This document shows positions 7,033-14,662 of a stretch of 25,621 nucleotides of DNA, in pieces; within the stretch, counting starts at the first letter, position 1; the number at the start of each line of letters is the position of its first letter. Both the position numbers and the translations under genes were made by a program. Source of the stretch: CAYGWP01 sp964353455 (GTDB lineage: Bacteria; Planctomycetota; Phycisphaerae; FEN-1346); contig CAYGWP010000478.1 in the NCBI GenBank assembly GCA_964353455.1, positions 1 to 25,621 on the forward strand, given 5' to 3'. The notes below the pieces were generated by a model, which was not told the origin of the DNA, searched no databases, and saw only the letters and a program-made list of their open reading frames with translations.

Positions 7033-7989
7033 ATGAAGAAATCCGAACTGCTCCAGGTGTACTACTTGATGCGGCTGGCCCGCGGGTTCGAGTCGCGCGC
7101 GGCCGAGCAGTACACCAAGGGCCGCATCGGCGGCTTCTGCCACCTCTACACGGGCGAGGAGGCCGTAGCCGTCAGCGCCATGTGGCGCCTCCGGAAGGAC
7201 GACTACGTCATCGGCTCCTACCGGGACCACGCCTACTACCTCATCCGCGGCGGAGACCCGCGCAAGGCCATGGCCGAACTCTTCGGCCACTCCGACGGCT
7301 GCTGCAAGGGCAAGGGCGGGTCGATGCACCTCTTTGATTGGGGCATCAATTTCCTCGGCGGCTACGCCATCGTCGCCGGGATGTGCCCGATCGCCGTCGG
7401 CCTCGCGAAGGCAGTCCAGTACAAGGGCGAGGACCGCATCGTCCTTTGCTTCTTCGGCGACGGCGCGACCAACCAGGGCGTCTATCATGAAGCCTTGAAC
7501 ATGAGTTCGCTCTATAAACTGCCCCTCGTCTGGGTCTGCGAGAACAACTATTACGCCATCGGCACCAGCGTGCCGCGCTCAAGCGCCCGGGAATCGCTGG
7601 CCGCAAAGGCAAGGGCCTACGACATGCCGGTCCATACGGTTGACGGCATGGACTTCTTCAAGATGCAGTCGGTGGCCGAGCGGGCCATTGCGGCCGCGCG
7701 GGCCGGTGAGGGACCCTCTTTCATCGAGGCCAAGTGCTACCGGTACCGCGGCCACTCCATGTCCGACCCGGCCACCTACCGCTCGAAGGAAGAGGTGGAA
7801 TACTGGAAGGGCCGCGACCCGATCCCGCGCCTGAGAGAGATGATCAAGAACGATTTCGAGGTCGGCGACGAGGAGTTCGAGGCGATCGACGCCCGCGTGG
7901 CCCGCGAACTTGATGAGGCCGTCCGCTTCGCCGAGGCCGGGAGCGAGTTGCCCCCCGAACGCCGCCTCGATGACGTGTATGCCGATTAA
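7033..7989 (+). CDS. pdhA: Pyruvate dehydrogenase E1 component, alpha subunit
   Basis: The 318-residue product is a thiamine diphosphate-dependent E1 alpha subunit. It has the GDG (142-144) to ENN motif for ThDP and Mg binding, GGSMHLFD, GATNQGVYHEALN and the YRYRGHSMSDPATYR loop. Together with E1 beta it decarboxylates pyruvate and acetylates the lipoyl group of E2. An in-frame GTG at 7015 adds six residues, but GAAGGA at 7020-7025 points to ATG 7033. The next gene is E1 beta, 53 bases on. Acetoin dehydrogenase E1 alpha is a close relative and remains an alternative, but no acetoin-specific partner is seen. Confidence 0.88.
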   Translation: MKKSELLQVYYLMRLARGFESRAAEQYTKGRIGGFCHLYTGEEAVAVSAMWRLRKDDYVIGSYRDHAYYLIRGGDPRKAMAELFGHSDGCCKGKGGSMHLFDWGINFLGGYAIVAGMCPIAVGLAKAVQYKGEDRIVLCFFGDGATNQGVYHEALNMSSLYKLPLVWVCENNYYAIGTSVPRSSARESLAAKARAYDMPVHTVDGMDFFKMQSVAERAIAAARAGEGPSFIEAKCYRYRGHSMSDPATYRSKEEVEYWKGRDPIPRLREMIKNDFEVGDEEFEAIDARVARELDEAVRFAEAGSELPPERRLDDVYAD

Positions 7990-7995
7990 CCTTTC

Positions 7996-8023
7996 TGGTT
8001 AGCCGCCCCGCTTGCGGGGCGCG
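7996..8023 (+). repeat. Intercistronic palindromic element between pdhA and pdhB
   Basis: TGGTTAGCCGCCCCGC opens a perfect 8-bp stem (8004-8011 with 8014-8021) around TT, followed by GCGTGCCGTTG. It matches the element at 998-1025 with three differences, and its TTAGCCGC head matches the repeats at 15, 9047 and 9105. No T-run follows. Confidence 0.7.
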
Positions 8024-8042
8024 TGCCGTTGAAAGCGTAACA

Positions 8043-9020
8043 ATGCCCAAAATCACCTACCGCGAGGCAATCAACCAGGCGCTCTTCGAGGAAATGCACC
8101 GCGACCAGTCCATCATCGTCTTCGGCGAAGACGTCGCACTCTACGAAGGCTCCTTCAAGGTCACGCGGGGCCTCCTCAAGGAGTTCGGCGAGAAACGCGT
8201 CTTCGATACCCCCATCTCCGAGGCCGCCATCGTCGGAATGGCCACCGGCATGGCAATGGCAGGCCTCAGGCCCGTGCCGGAACTCATGACCGTCAACTTC
8301 GCGTACCTGGCGATGGACCAGATCCTCAACCACCTGGCCGTCATGCGTTACATGTTCGGCGGACAGGTGACGCTGCCCGTCACGATCCGCATGCCGGGCG
8401 GCGGCGGGCATCAACTGGGCGCTCAGCACTCGCACGGTCTCGAAGTTCACTTCGTTCACACGCCCGGCCTGAAGGTCGTCTGTCCGGCCACGCCTGCCGA
8501 TGCCAAGGCGCTCCTCAAGGCCGCCCTCCGCGACCCGAACCCGGTCATATTTCTTGAGCACGAGGGCCTCTACAACCTTGAGGGCGATGTGCCGCAGGAG
8601 ATGGAGCCCGCGACCATCGGCGAGGCGAAGGTCCTCCGCCAGGGCGGGCACGCGACCATCATCGCCTACGGCGCGATGACCCACGTGGCCCTGGAAGCGG
8701 CGCGGGCGCTGGAGTCGGAGAAGATTGAGGCCGAGGTCATAGACCTGAGGACCCTGCGCCCGTGGGACAGGCGCACGGTGAGCGATTCGGTGCTGCGGAC
8801 GCACCACGCCGTGGTGGTCGAGGAACCGCCGCCCGCGTGCGGAATCGGCGCCGAGGTCGCCGTCGGCATCTACGACCTGCTCTTCGACGAGTTAGATGCC
8901 CCTGTGGAGCGGGTCTCGGGCGCGGATGCCCCCATGCCGTATGCCAGGAACCTGGAGCAGGCCTGCATCCCGCACGCCGCAGATGTCGTCGCGGCCGTCA
9001 AGCGCGCGCTCGGGCGCTAA
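8043..9020 (+). CDS. pdhB: Pyruvate dehydrogenase E1 component, beta subunit
   Basis: The 325-residue product is a transketolase-type E1 beta. Typical blocks are TYREAINQALFEEM, VFGEDVALYEGSFKVT, FDTPISEAAIVGMATGMA, GLEVHFVHTPGLKVVCPATP and VIDLRTLRPWD. The C-terminal half is the transketolase C domain. The subunit forms the heterotetrameric E1 with PdhA. The start at ATG 8043 fits the family length (about 325), but the ribosome binding site is poor. The 53-base gap to pdhA holds a palindromic repeat, which may adjust expression between the two subunits. An acetoin dehydrogenase beta subunit is the main alternative. Confidence 0.9.
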   Translation: MPKITYREAINQALFEEMHRDQSIIVFGEDVALYEGSFKVTRGLLKEFGEKRVFDTPISEAAIVGMATGMAMAGLRPVPELMTVNFAYLAMDQILNHLAVMRYMFGGQVTLPVTIRMPGGGGHQLGAQHSHGLEVHFVHTPGLKVVCPATPADAKALLKAALRDPNPVIFLEHEGLYNLEGDVPQEMEPATIGEAKVLRQGGHATIIAYGAMTHVALEAARALESEKIEAEVIDLRTLRPWDRRTVSDSVLRTHHAVVVEEPPPACGIGAEVAVGIYDLLFDELDAPVERVSGADAPMPYARNLEQACIPHAADVVAAVKRALGR

Positions 9021-9040
9021 CTCGAGCCCGCCGCGAGTTA
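9018..9040 (+). repeat. Small hairpin overlapping the pdhB stop
   Basis: TAACTCG (9018-9024, beginning with the pdhB stop codon) pairs with CGAGTTA (9034-9040) around a nine-base GC-rich loop. It heads the repeat cluster between pdhB and pdhC. No T-run follows. Confidence 0.5.
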
Positions 9041-9046
9041 TGCGCA

Positions 9047-9132
9047 CGTTTAGCCGCGACTCGAAGAGGAGCGCGTGGTTAGGTACGCGCGGGTGTCACG
9101 CGCCCGTTTAGCCGCGACTCGAAGAGGAGCGC
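9047..9132 (+). repeat. Two direct copies of the TTAGCCGC repeat
   Basis: Two identical 28-bp copies (9047-9074 and 9105-9132) start CGTTTAGCCGCGACTC and lie 58 bases apart. A third identical copy is at 15-42, nine kilobases away. The spacer holds TGGTTAG, echoing the head of the element at 7996. A perfect 10-bp hairpin (9147-9156 with 9161-9170, loop AGGA) follows, ending just before the pdhC ribosome binding site (GGAGG, 9174-9178). Confidence 0.85.
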
Positions 9133-9184
9133 GTGTCGATGAGCGCGCGGCGGTTCAGGAGAACCGCCGCGCCGGAGGCGAACC

Positions 9185-10603
9185 ATGTACGAAGTCACGA
9201 TGCCCAAACTCTCCGACAGCATGGAAGAGGGCAAGATCATCAAGTGGCGCGTCAAGGAAGGCGACGCCGTCCATGAAGGCGACGTGCTGGCCGAGATCGA
9301 GTCCGACAAGGCCGCCATGGAACTCGAGTGCTTCCACGACGGCCGCATGGCCCGCGTCGTTCACGGCGACGGCGCCGAGGTCAAGGTCGGCGAGGTGATC
9401 GCCTACGTCGCCGGCAAGGATGAGGACCTCAAGGCGGCGCCCGCGCCTGACGCATCGGCGGCCGGCCCCCGACGGCAGTCGGAGGTCGCGGTTGATCAGG
9501 CGACAACTGTACCATCGCCGGCGCACGCCGCATCCGCCGCTGAACCACGCATCGCCATATCGCCATACGCCAGGAAACTAGCCGAGTCCGGCGGGATCGA
9601 CTACACAAAACTCAAGGGCAGCGGACCGCACGGCCGCATCATGGCTGAGGACGTTGAGAAGGCGGCCGCAGCCCGGGCGCCGCAGCAACCGGTTGCCGCC
9701 GAGAAGCCGACGCCGCGGGTGCCGGCTGAACCGGATGTGGAGCCCCTTGCCGCCGCCCTCATCAAGCGGTTTCGCCTCGATGCGTCGAGCCTGGCCGGCA
9801 CCGGCCCCGACGGGCTTATTCTGGTCGAAGACGTGGTTGCCACCGTATGCGGCCGTCCCGCAGCGCCCGCCGCCAAGCCGCCCGACGAGGACCTGCCCCC
9901 GCTGGAGGTGACGCCCGAAGAGGCCGAAGTCGAAGATGCGCCGTACCGTCTGAAGACCCAGGCCCGCCGCGTCACTGCCGCCAAGCACGTCATCCCGCAC
10001 TTCTACGTGACTTGCGGCGCCGACGTCACGCGGCTTCTCGAAAAACGGGCGGAACTCAAGGCGACGATCGGCGCAACCGTCACGCATCTCGTGATGCTGG
10101 CCTGCTTGAAGGCGCTCCAGGGCCACCCCGAAATAAATCAGACCTACGACCGCGGCAAGGTCATAAAGTGGAAGGCCGTGAACCTCGGCTTCGCGGTCCA
10201 GACTGACCAGGGCCTTACCGTGCCGGTCCTGGCAAAGGCCGACCGGCTGTCACTGGCCGAGATCGTCAAGCAGGTGGCCACGCTGACGCAGACGGCCCGG
10301 GCCGGAAAACTCTCGCCCGACCAGCGCCGACACCCCACCTTCACCATCTCGAACCTCGGCATGTTTGACGTTGAGGAGTTCGCGGCCATCCTGAACCCGC
10401 CATCGTCCGTGACGCTGGCGGTCGCATCCGCGCGCCCGGCCCCGGTCATTCGGAACGGCGGCATCTACATCGGCCAGGTCATGAAACTCACGGCCTCGTG
10501 CGACCACCGCATCATCGACGGCGTCATGGCTGCAAGGTTCCTCCAGGATCTGAAGGCCATCCTGGAGAACCCAGATGCTCTTCTTGGAGGGGCCGGCGCG
10601 TGA
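9185..10603 (+). CDS. pdhC: Dihydrolipoamide acetyltransferase E2 with two E3-binding-like domains
   Basis: The 472-residue product is a dihydrolipoamide acyltransferase. Residues 1-78 form one lipoyl domain with the lipoylated Lys42 in ESDKAAME. Residues 123-160 are a peripheral subunit-binding domain (ISPYARKLAESGGID, GSGPHGRIMAEDVE). Residues 184-222 look like a second, more divergent one (GTGPDGLILVEDVVATV). The catalytic domain runs from about 253 to 470 and keeps the active-site HRIIDG (441-446). The enzyme transfers acetyl groups from lipoate to CoA. GGAGG six bases upstream supports the start. E3 (lipoamide dehydrogenase) is not encoded in the window. Its stop overlaps the GTG start of anmK, linking PDH and cell-wall recycling genes in one transcript. 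Confidence 0.92.
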   Translation: MYEVTMPKLSDSMEEGKIIKWRVKEGDAVHEGDVLAEIESDKAAMELECFHDGRMARVVHGDGAEVKVGEVIAYVAGKDEDLKAAPAPDASAAGPRRQSEVAVDQATTVPSPAHAASAAEPRIAISPYARKLAESGGIDYTKLKGSGPHGRIMAEDVEKAAAARAPQQPVAAEKPTPRVPAEPDVEPLAAALIKRFRLDASSLAGTGPDGLILVEDVVATVCGRPAAPAAKPPDEDLPPLEVTPEEAEVEDAPYRLKTQARRVTAAKHVIPHFYVTCGADVTRLLEKRAELKATIGATVTHLVMLACLKALQGHPEINQTYDRGKVIKWKAVNLGFAVQTDQGLTVPVLAKADRLSLAEIVKQVATLTQTARAGKLSPDQRRHPTFTISNLGMFDVEEFAAILNPPSSVTLAVASARPAPVIRNGGIYIGQVMKLTASCDHRIIDGVMAARFLQDLKAILENPDALLGGAGA

Positions 10604-11907
10604 ACGGGGTTCTCCCAAAGCGACTGGCGAAGCGCCGCCTGCGGGTTGCCGGCCTCATGTCGGGCACATCTGCCGACGGCGTCGATGCGGCAATCGTTGA
10701 CATCGGTCCGCGCGGCGTCCGCCTCGTGGCGTTCGACACGTTTCCCCATTCGCGCGCGGTCCGGGAGCAGATATTCCGGTGCTTCGACCCATCGACCGCC
10801 CGCGTTGACGACCTCTGCCACCTCAACTTCGTCCTCGGCGAGGTGTTCGCAGCGGCGGTCATCCGCCTGGCCGAGAAGAGCGGCGTCCCCCTCCGTTCGA
10901 TTGACCTCATCGGGTCGCACGGCCAGACGGTCTATCACATTCCTGAGGGCCGCCGCTTCGGACACCGGACCATTCGCTCGACGCTCCAGATCGGCGAGCC
11001 GTCGATCATCGCCGAGCGGACGGGCATCACGACCGTGGCCGACTTCCGCCCGCGCGACATTGCCGCAGGCGGCGAAGGAGCACCGCTTGTCCCGTATGCC
11101 GATTACGTTCTATTCCGCGATAGACGCACCAGCAGGGCCGTCCAGAACATCGGCGGCATCGCAAACGTAACCTACCTTGCACCCGGCTGCGGCATGGGCG
11201 ACATCGTCGCCTTCGACACTGGGCCCGGAAACATGATGATCGACCGCGTCGCCCGTTACGCGACGGGCGGCCGCGCGGATTACGATGCGGGCGGACGGCT
11301 GGCCGCGCGCGGCCAAGTCAACGAGCGCCTGCTTGCGGAACTCATGAGGCATCCGTACCTCGGGCTGCGGCCGCCCAAGTCCACCGGCCGTGAGATGTTT
11401 GGAGTCAGGTTCGCCGATGCGGTTTATCGGCGTGCCCGGCGTCGCAGACTGCCAGTGACCGACATCCTTGCGACCGTCACGGCCTTCACCGCCCGCAGCA
11501 TCGCCGATGCGTACCGGCGGTTCCTGCCCGCGATGCCCGACGAGGTGATCCTTTGCGGCGGGGGGGCGAGGAACCGCACGCTTGTCGGCCACCTCCGTGA
11601 CGAGTTGTGGCCCGCTCGCATCGCCCCGATGGATGATTTCGGCCTCCCCGCCCGCGCCAAGGAGGCCGTCTCCTTCGCCATCCTGGCCTACGCAACGGTC
11701 CGCGGCATTCCGAACAACGTGCCTTCGGCCACCGGCGCGCGGTCGCCCGTGGTCCTCGGCAAAATCGTGCTGGGCGATGAGGGCAACATTGATGCGACCC
11801 GCGAGTTACTGTTAATCCCCGGCTTTGCGGCGTCCTTTCGCCGATCCATGCGAGATGCCGCAGCAGGCAGGACTGTCAGGTTCGCGGACGTAAGGAGGGA
11901 TGGGTGA
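10600..11907 (+). CDS. anmK: Anhydro-N-acetylmuramic acid kinase AnmK
   Basis: The 435-residue product matches AnmK. It has GLMSGTSADGVDAA (18-31), GSHGQTVYH, the TVADFRPRDIAAGGEGAPL block, NIGGIANVTYL, FDTGPGN with the likely catalytic base Asp206, and ILCGGGARN. AnmK cleaves the anhydro bond of 1,6-anhydroMurNAc and phosphorylates it to MurNAc-6-phosphate during peptidoglycan recycling. The protein is longer than E. coli AnmK (about 370): it has a short basic N-terminal lead and about 45 extra residues after the usual LGKI end. The GTG start at 10600 overlaps the pdhC stop (GTGA) and has GGAGG at 10586-10590. The open frame extends further upstream, but that part only shadows pdhC. murQ follows with another GTGA overlap. 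Confidence 0.93.
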   Translation: MNGVLPKRLAKRRLRVAGLMSGTSADGVDAAIVDIGPRGVRLVAFDTFPHSRAVREQIFRCFDPSTARVDDLCHLNFVLGEVFAAAVIRLAEKSGVPLRSIDLIGSHGQTVYHIPEGRRFGHRTIRSTLQIGEPSIIAERTGITTVADFRPRDIAAGGEGAPLVPYADYVLFRDRRTSRAVQNIGGIANVTYLAPGCGMGDIVAFDTGPGNMMIDRVARYATGGRADYDAGGRLAARGQVNERLLAELMRHPYLGLRPPKSTGREMFGVRFADAVYRRARRRRLPVTDILATVTAFTARSIADAYRRFLPAMPDEVILCGGGARNRTLVGHLRDELWPARIAPMDDFGLPARAKEAVSFAILAYATVRGIPNNVPSATGARSPVVLGKIVLGDEGNIDATRELLLIPGFAASFRRSMRDAAAGRTVRFADVRRDG

Positions 11908-12812
11908 TCACTGACCGCTCGAAACTCACGACCGAAAAGCGCAGCGCCCGCAGCCGCGGACTCGACCGGCGATCGACGCTGCGGATCGTCGATATTATCA
12001 ACGCCGAGGACGCGCATGTTGCCCGCGCGGTGCGGCGGCGGCGGCGCGAGATCGCCCGGGCCGTCGATGTGATCGTCGAGCGGCTGCGCCGGGGCGGGCG
12101 GCTGTTCTACGTCGGTGCGGGCACGAGCGGGCGCCTGGGGGTTCTCGATGCCGCCGAGTGTCCGCCCACCTACGGCACGCCGCCGTCGATGGTGCAGGGG
12201 ATCGTCGCGGGCGGGCGGCGGGCGCTCGTCCGGTCCGTCGAGGGGGCCGAGGACCGCCAGGCCGACGGCGCCGCTGCCGTCACGCGCAGGCGCATCGGCC
12301 CGCGAGACGCCGTGGTCGGCATTGCCGCGTGCGGCCTCACGCCGTTCGTCCGCGGCGCGATGGCGCAGGCGCGGCGGGAGGGCGCCGCCACCATCTTCCT
12401 CACGTGCGCCCCCGAGGCCGCCAAGTGCGATGATGCAGATATCATCATCAATCCGGTCGTCGGCCCGGAGGTCGTCACGGGCTCGACCCGCATGAAGGCG
12501 GGCACAGCCACCAAACTCGTCCTCAATACCCTCACCACGACCGCGATGGTCCGCCTCGGAAAGGTCCACGACAACCTGATGGTGGACCTGAGGGCGACGA
12601 ACGCCAAACTACGCGACCGGGCCGAGCGGATAGTCATGGAAGTCGCGGGCGTCTCGCGCCGGCGCGCCCGGACGCTGCTTCAAGCCGCGCGCGGATGGGC
12701 GAAGGTCGCCATCTTGATGCACTTCCGGAAGGCTGACTTTGCGGCCGCGCGGCGGCTCCTCAAGCAGGCCGGCGGGTCCCTCAGAAAGGCCGCCGACCTA
12801 GGCCCCCGATAG
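11904..12812 (+). CDS. murQ: N-acetylmuramic acid 6-phosphate etherase MurQ
   Basis: The 302-residue product has the SIS-domain layout of MurQ: TEKRSARSRGLD at the N-terminus, VGAGTSGRLGVLDAAECPPTYG, Glu85 and Glu116 at the positions of E. coli Glu83 and Glu114, and GPEVVTGSTRMKAGTATK. It removes D-lactate from MurNAc-6-phosphate to give GlcNAc-6-phosphate, the step after AnmK. The usual AASGRTPYV stretch reads AACGLTPFV here, with Ser to Cys and Arg to Leu changes near the sugar site. AAGGAGG (11892-11898) supports the GTG start, which overlaps the anmK stop. Its 3' end overlaps the convergent GH20 gene by 15 bases, so there is no room for a terminator. Confidence 0.93.
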   Translation: MITDRSKLTTEKRSARSRGLDRRSTLRIVDIINAEDAHVARAVRRRRREIARAVDVIVERLRRGGRLFYVGAGTSGRLGVLDAAECPPTYGTPPSMVQGIVAGGRRALVRSVEGAEDRQADGAAAVTRRRIGPRDAVVGIAACGLTPFVRGAMAQARREGAATIFLTCAPEAAKCDDADIIINPVVGPEVVTGSTRMKAGTATKLVLNTLTTTAMVRLGKVHDNLMVDLRATNAKLRDRAERIVMEVAGVSRRRARTLLQAARGWAKVAILMHFRKADFAAARRLLKQAGGSLRKAADLGPR

Positions 12813-14651
12813 CCGCCGGTATTCCTTGACGGCCCGGCGCATCCCCGCCAGATTGTCGCGCAGGCGCGACGGTTTGTTGCCCATCAGCCACACGCGCTCC
12901 AGGCTCCGCGCGGCCATCCGCGTTGCGTCGATGAGGCGCCCGACCTCTTGCGCCCCGGGCTGACGGCCCTCGCGCAACTGCTTGAGCGCCGCAAGGCGCC
13001 GGCACGCGGCTTGGTCGAGTTCCGTGGCCAGGGCCAACTCCGCCAACATGACGCGGATGAACGCATCCTTCGCCGATGCCGGCGACGGCCACCGGATTGC
13101 GGCCAAAGCGCTCCAGTGGTCCCGAAGGTCCGCAATGCGGACGGACTCGAGCGCCTTGCCGCGGCGGTCATCGGGAGCAAGGACCTCCCGGATAGGCGCC
13201 ACGAATGAATTGTAGAGGAGCGTGTCGTTGGCGTCCGGAAGGCCGAGCGCCTCGTGCGAGCCGCCGAGGGTCCGGATGGCCTTCGCCAGCCCGCCGCCGG
13301 CCGAGCCGAACGCATCACGGCAGAACCGCTCCGTGAACCCGGCGTCTTTCACCGCGCGGTGATTCCAACTGTGCGCCGCCCCGTAGGCGTAGTTGTGGAG
13401 GCTGACGGCCAGCATGTTCCGGTGTCCGTTGTCGCCCCAATCGGTGTTGAGGAGGCCTTCGACGCGGCAATTCAGGCCCTCGCGTGCGAACCGCGCGATG
13501 TTCCGCATCCCGAGCGACAGGCGGCACCCGTGCGTGTTCCACGAGTTCGTCCCCGGGCAGACCACAACAGGCAGGCCGGCGTTCAGAATCTCCTGCGTCC
13601 GCGGGATGCGGCTGCCGTAGTGGCGATAGTCCCAGTTAAGCATGACGATATCTTTAGGCACATCGGCCAGGACCTCAGGGTGGTCGAGGACGATGTCGGC
13701 CCAGGCGTTCATCCGCTTGCCATGCTTCAGGCAGAGCCGGTGTATCTTCTTGAGGAACTGCAGGTACACCCGCCCGACGCCGACGCGGTCGGCCCGGCGC
13801 TTGCTCCGGCCCCTGCCGAGTTCCCACGTTTCATCGCAGCAGACGTTGAAGTCTTCGGCCTCGAAGAGCGGCATGAATTCCTCGTACAGTTCCTCGACGA
13901 GCCGGATGGAGCCGGGGTCGCTCGGGCAGAGGGGCGTCCCGCCCGGCAGGCCGCGGAAGCCCGGCATCTCGCCCAGGTTGGCGTACGGCGGGAGCGCCAG
14001 AATCTTCTCCATGTGTCCGAAACTTGCGAGCGACCCGACGAATCGGATGTGGTGCAGGCGGCAATGGTCCTGAACGGCCAGGAGTTCCGCGGGCGTGAAT
14101 GGGCTGTAGCCGCGCCCGATGGCCGGGTGCCGCCGCCACGTGAATACGTTCTCCACGTAGAGTTGGAATTCGTTGACCTTCCAGTGGGCCAGGCGCTCGA
14201 CGAGGGCCTTCAGGGTCTCGACCCGCGGCACCTTGCCTCGCGCGCAATCGAGGTAAACGCCGCGGCGGGTGAAGCCGGGCTCATCCTCAATAAGGCAGGT
14301 CGGGAGGCTGCGGCCGTGCGCTGTGATGAGTTCGCGGAGCGTCTGGACGGCGTAGTACGCCCCGGCATCGGCGGAGGCTATGATCTCGATGCCGCCGCGG
14401 CCGATTGTCAGGCGATACGCCTCCGGCCCGCGGATGGACTTCTCGCGCCGGATGCGAAGCGCGCTCAGACCGAAAGCATCGCGGCCGATCCTCGCGCGGA
14501 CGCCGATGCCGGCCAAATCCGCGGCCAGTTGCCCGAGCGGCACGAGGTCCGCGGTCGTCGGGCTGGAAAGAACGGCCGCAGCCGGCCAGCGGAAGAAGCC
14601 TTGCTGCCTGTGGCAGCGTTTCACCGGGATCACGAGGTCTTGAGTCGGCAT
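12798..14651 (-). CDS. GH20 family beta-N-acetylhexosaminidase
   Basis: The 617-residue product has a GH20b-like N-terminal domain (about 1-105, with GAYYAVQTLRELI) and a GH20 barrel opening DEPGFTRRGVYLDCARGKVP. The catalytic pair is Asp273-Glu274 in FNVCCDETWELG. The family removes terminal beta-GlcNAc or GalNAc by substrate-assisted catalysis. There is no signal peptide, so it probably acts in the cytoplasm on imported sugars; muropeptide-derived amino sugars would fit the opposite anmK-murQ pair. Start ATG 14651 has GGAG just upstream. Longer upstream frames run into the U32 gene and are rejected. It follows the U32 gene by 11 bases on the same strand. Substrate is not resolved. Confidence 0.85.
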   Translation of the reverse strand: MPTQDLVIPVKRCHRQQGFFRWPAAAVLSSPTTADLVPLGQLAADLAGIGVRARIGRDAFGLSALRIRREKSIRGPEAYRLTIGRGGIEIIASADAGAYYAVQTLRELITAHGRSLPTCLIEDEPGFTRRGVYLDCARGKVPRVETLKALVERLAHWKVNEFQLYVENVFTWRRHPAIGRGYSPFTPAELLAVQDHCRLHHIRFVGSLASFGHMEKILALPPYANLGEMPGFRGLPGGTPLCPSDPGSIRLVEELYEEFMPLFEAEDFNVCCDETWELGRGRSKRRADRVGVGRVYLQFLKKIHRLCLKHGKRMNAWADIVLDHPEVLADVPKDIVMLNWDYRHYGSRIPRTQEILNAGLPVVVCPGTNSWNTHGCRLSLGMRNIARFAREGLNCRVEGLLNTDWGDNGHRNMLAVSLHNYAYGAAHSWNHRAVKDAGFTERFCRDAFGSAGGGLAKAIRTLGGSHEALGLPDANDTLLYNSFVAPIREVLAPDDRRGKALESVRIADLRDHWSALAAIRWPSPASAKDAFIRVMLAELALATELDQAACRRLAALKQLREGRQPGAQEVGRLIDATRMAARSLERVWLMGNKPSRLRDNLAGMRRAVKEYRRLSGA

Positions 14652-14662
14652 CAATGCTCCTT

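Noticed and set aside
6142..7488. 448-codon minus-strand open frame opposite the SDR and pdhA
   Set aside because: It spans two well-supported plus-strand genes and has no family features.
9047..9132. Possible CRISPR array
   Set aside because: There are only two adjacent 28-bp repeats, no cas gene, and a third copy nine kilobases away in another intergenic gap. A dispersed element explains this better.
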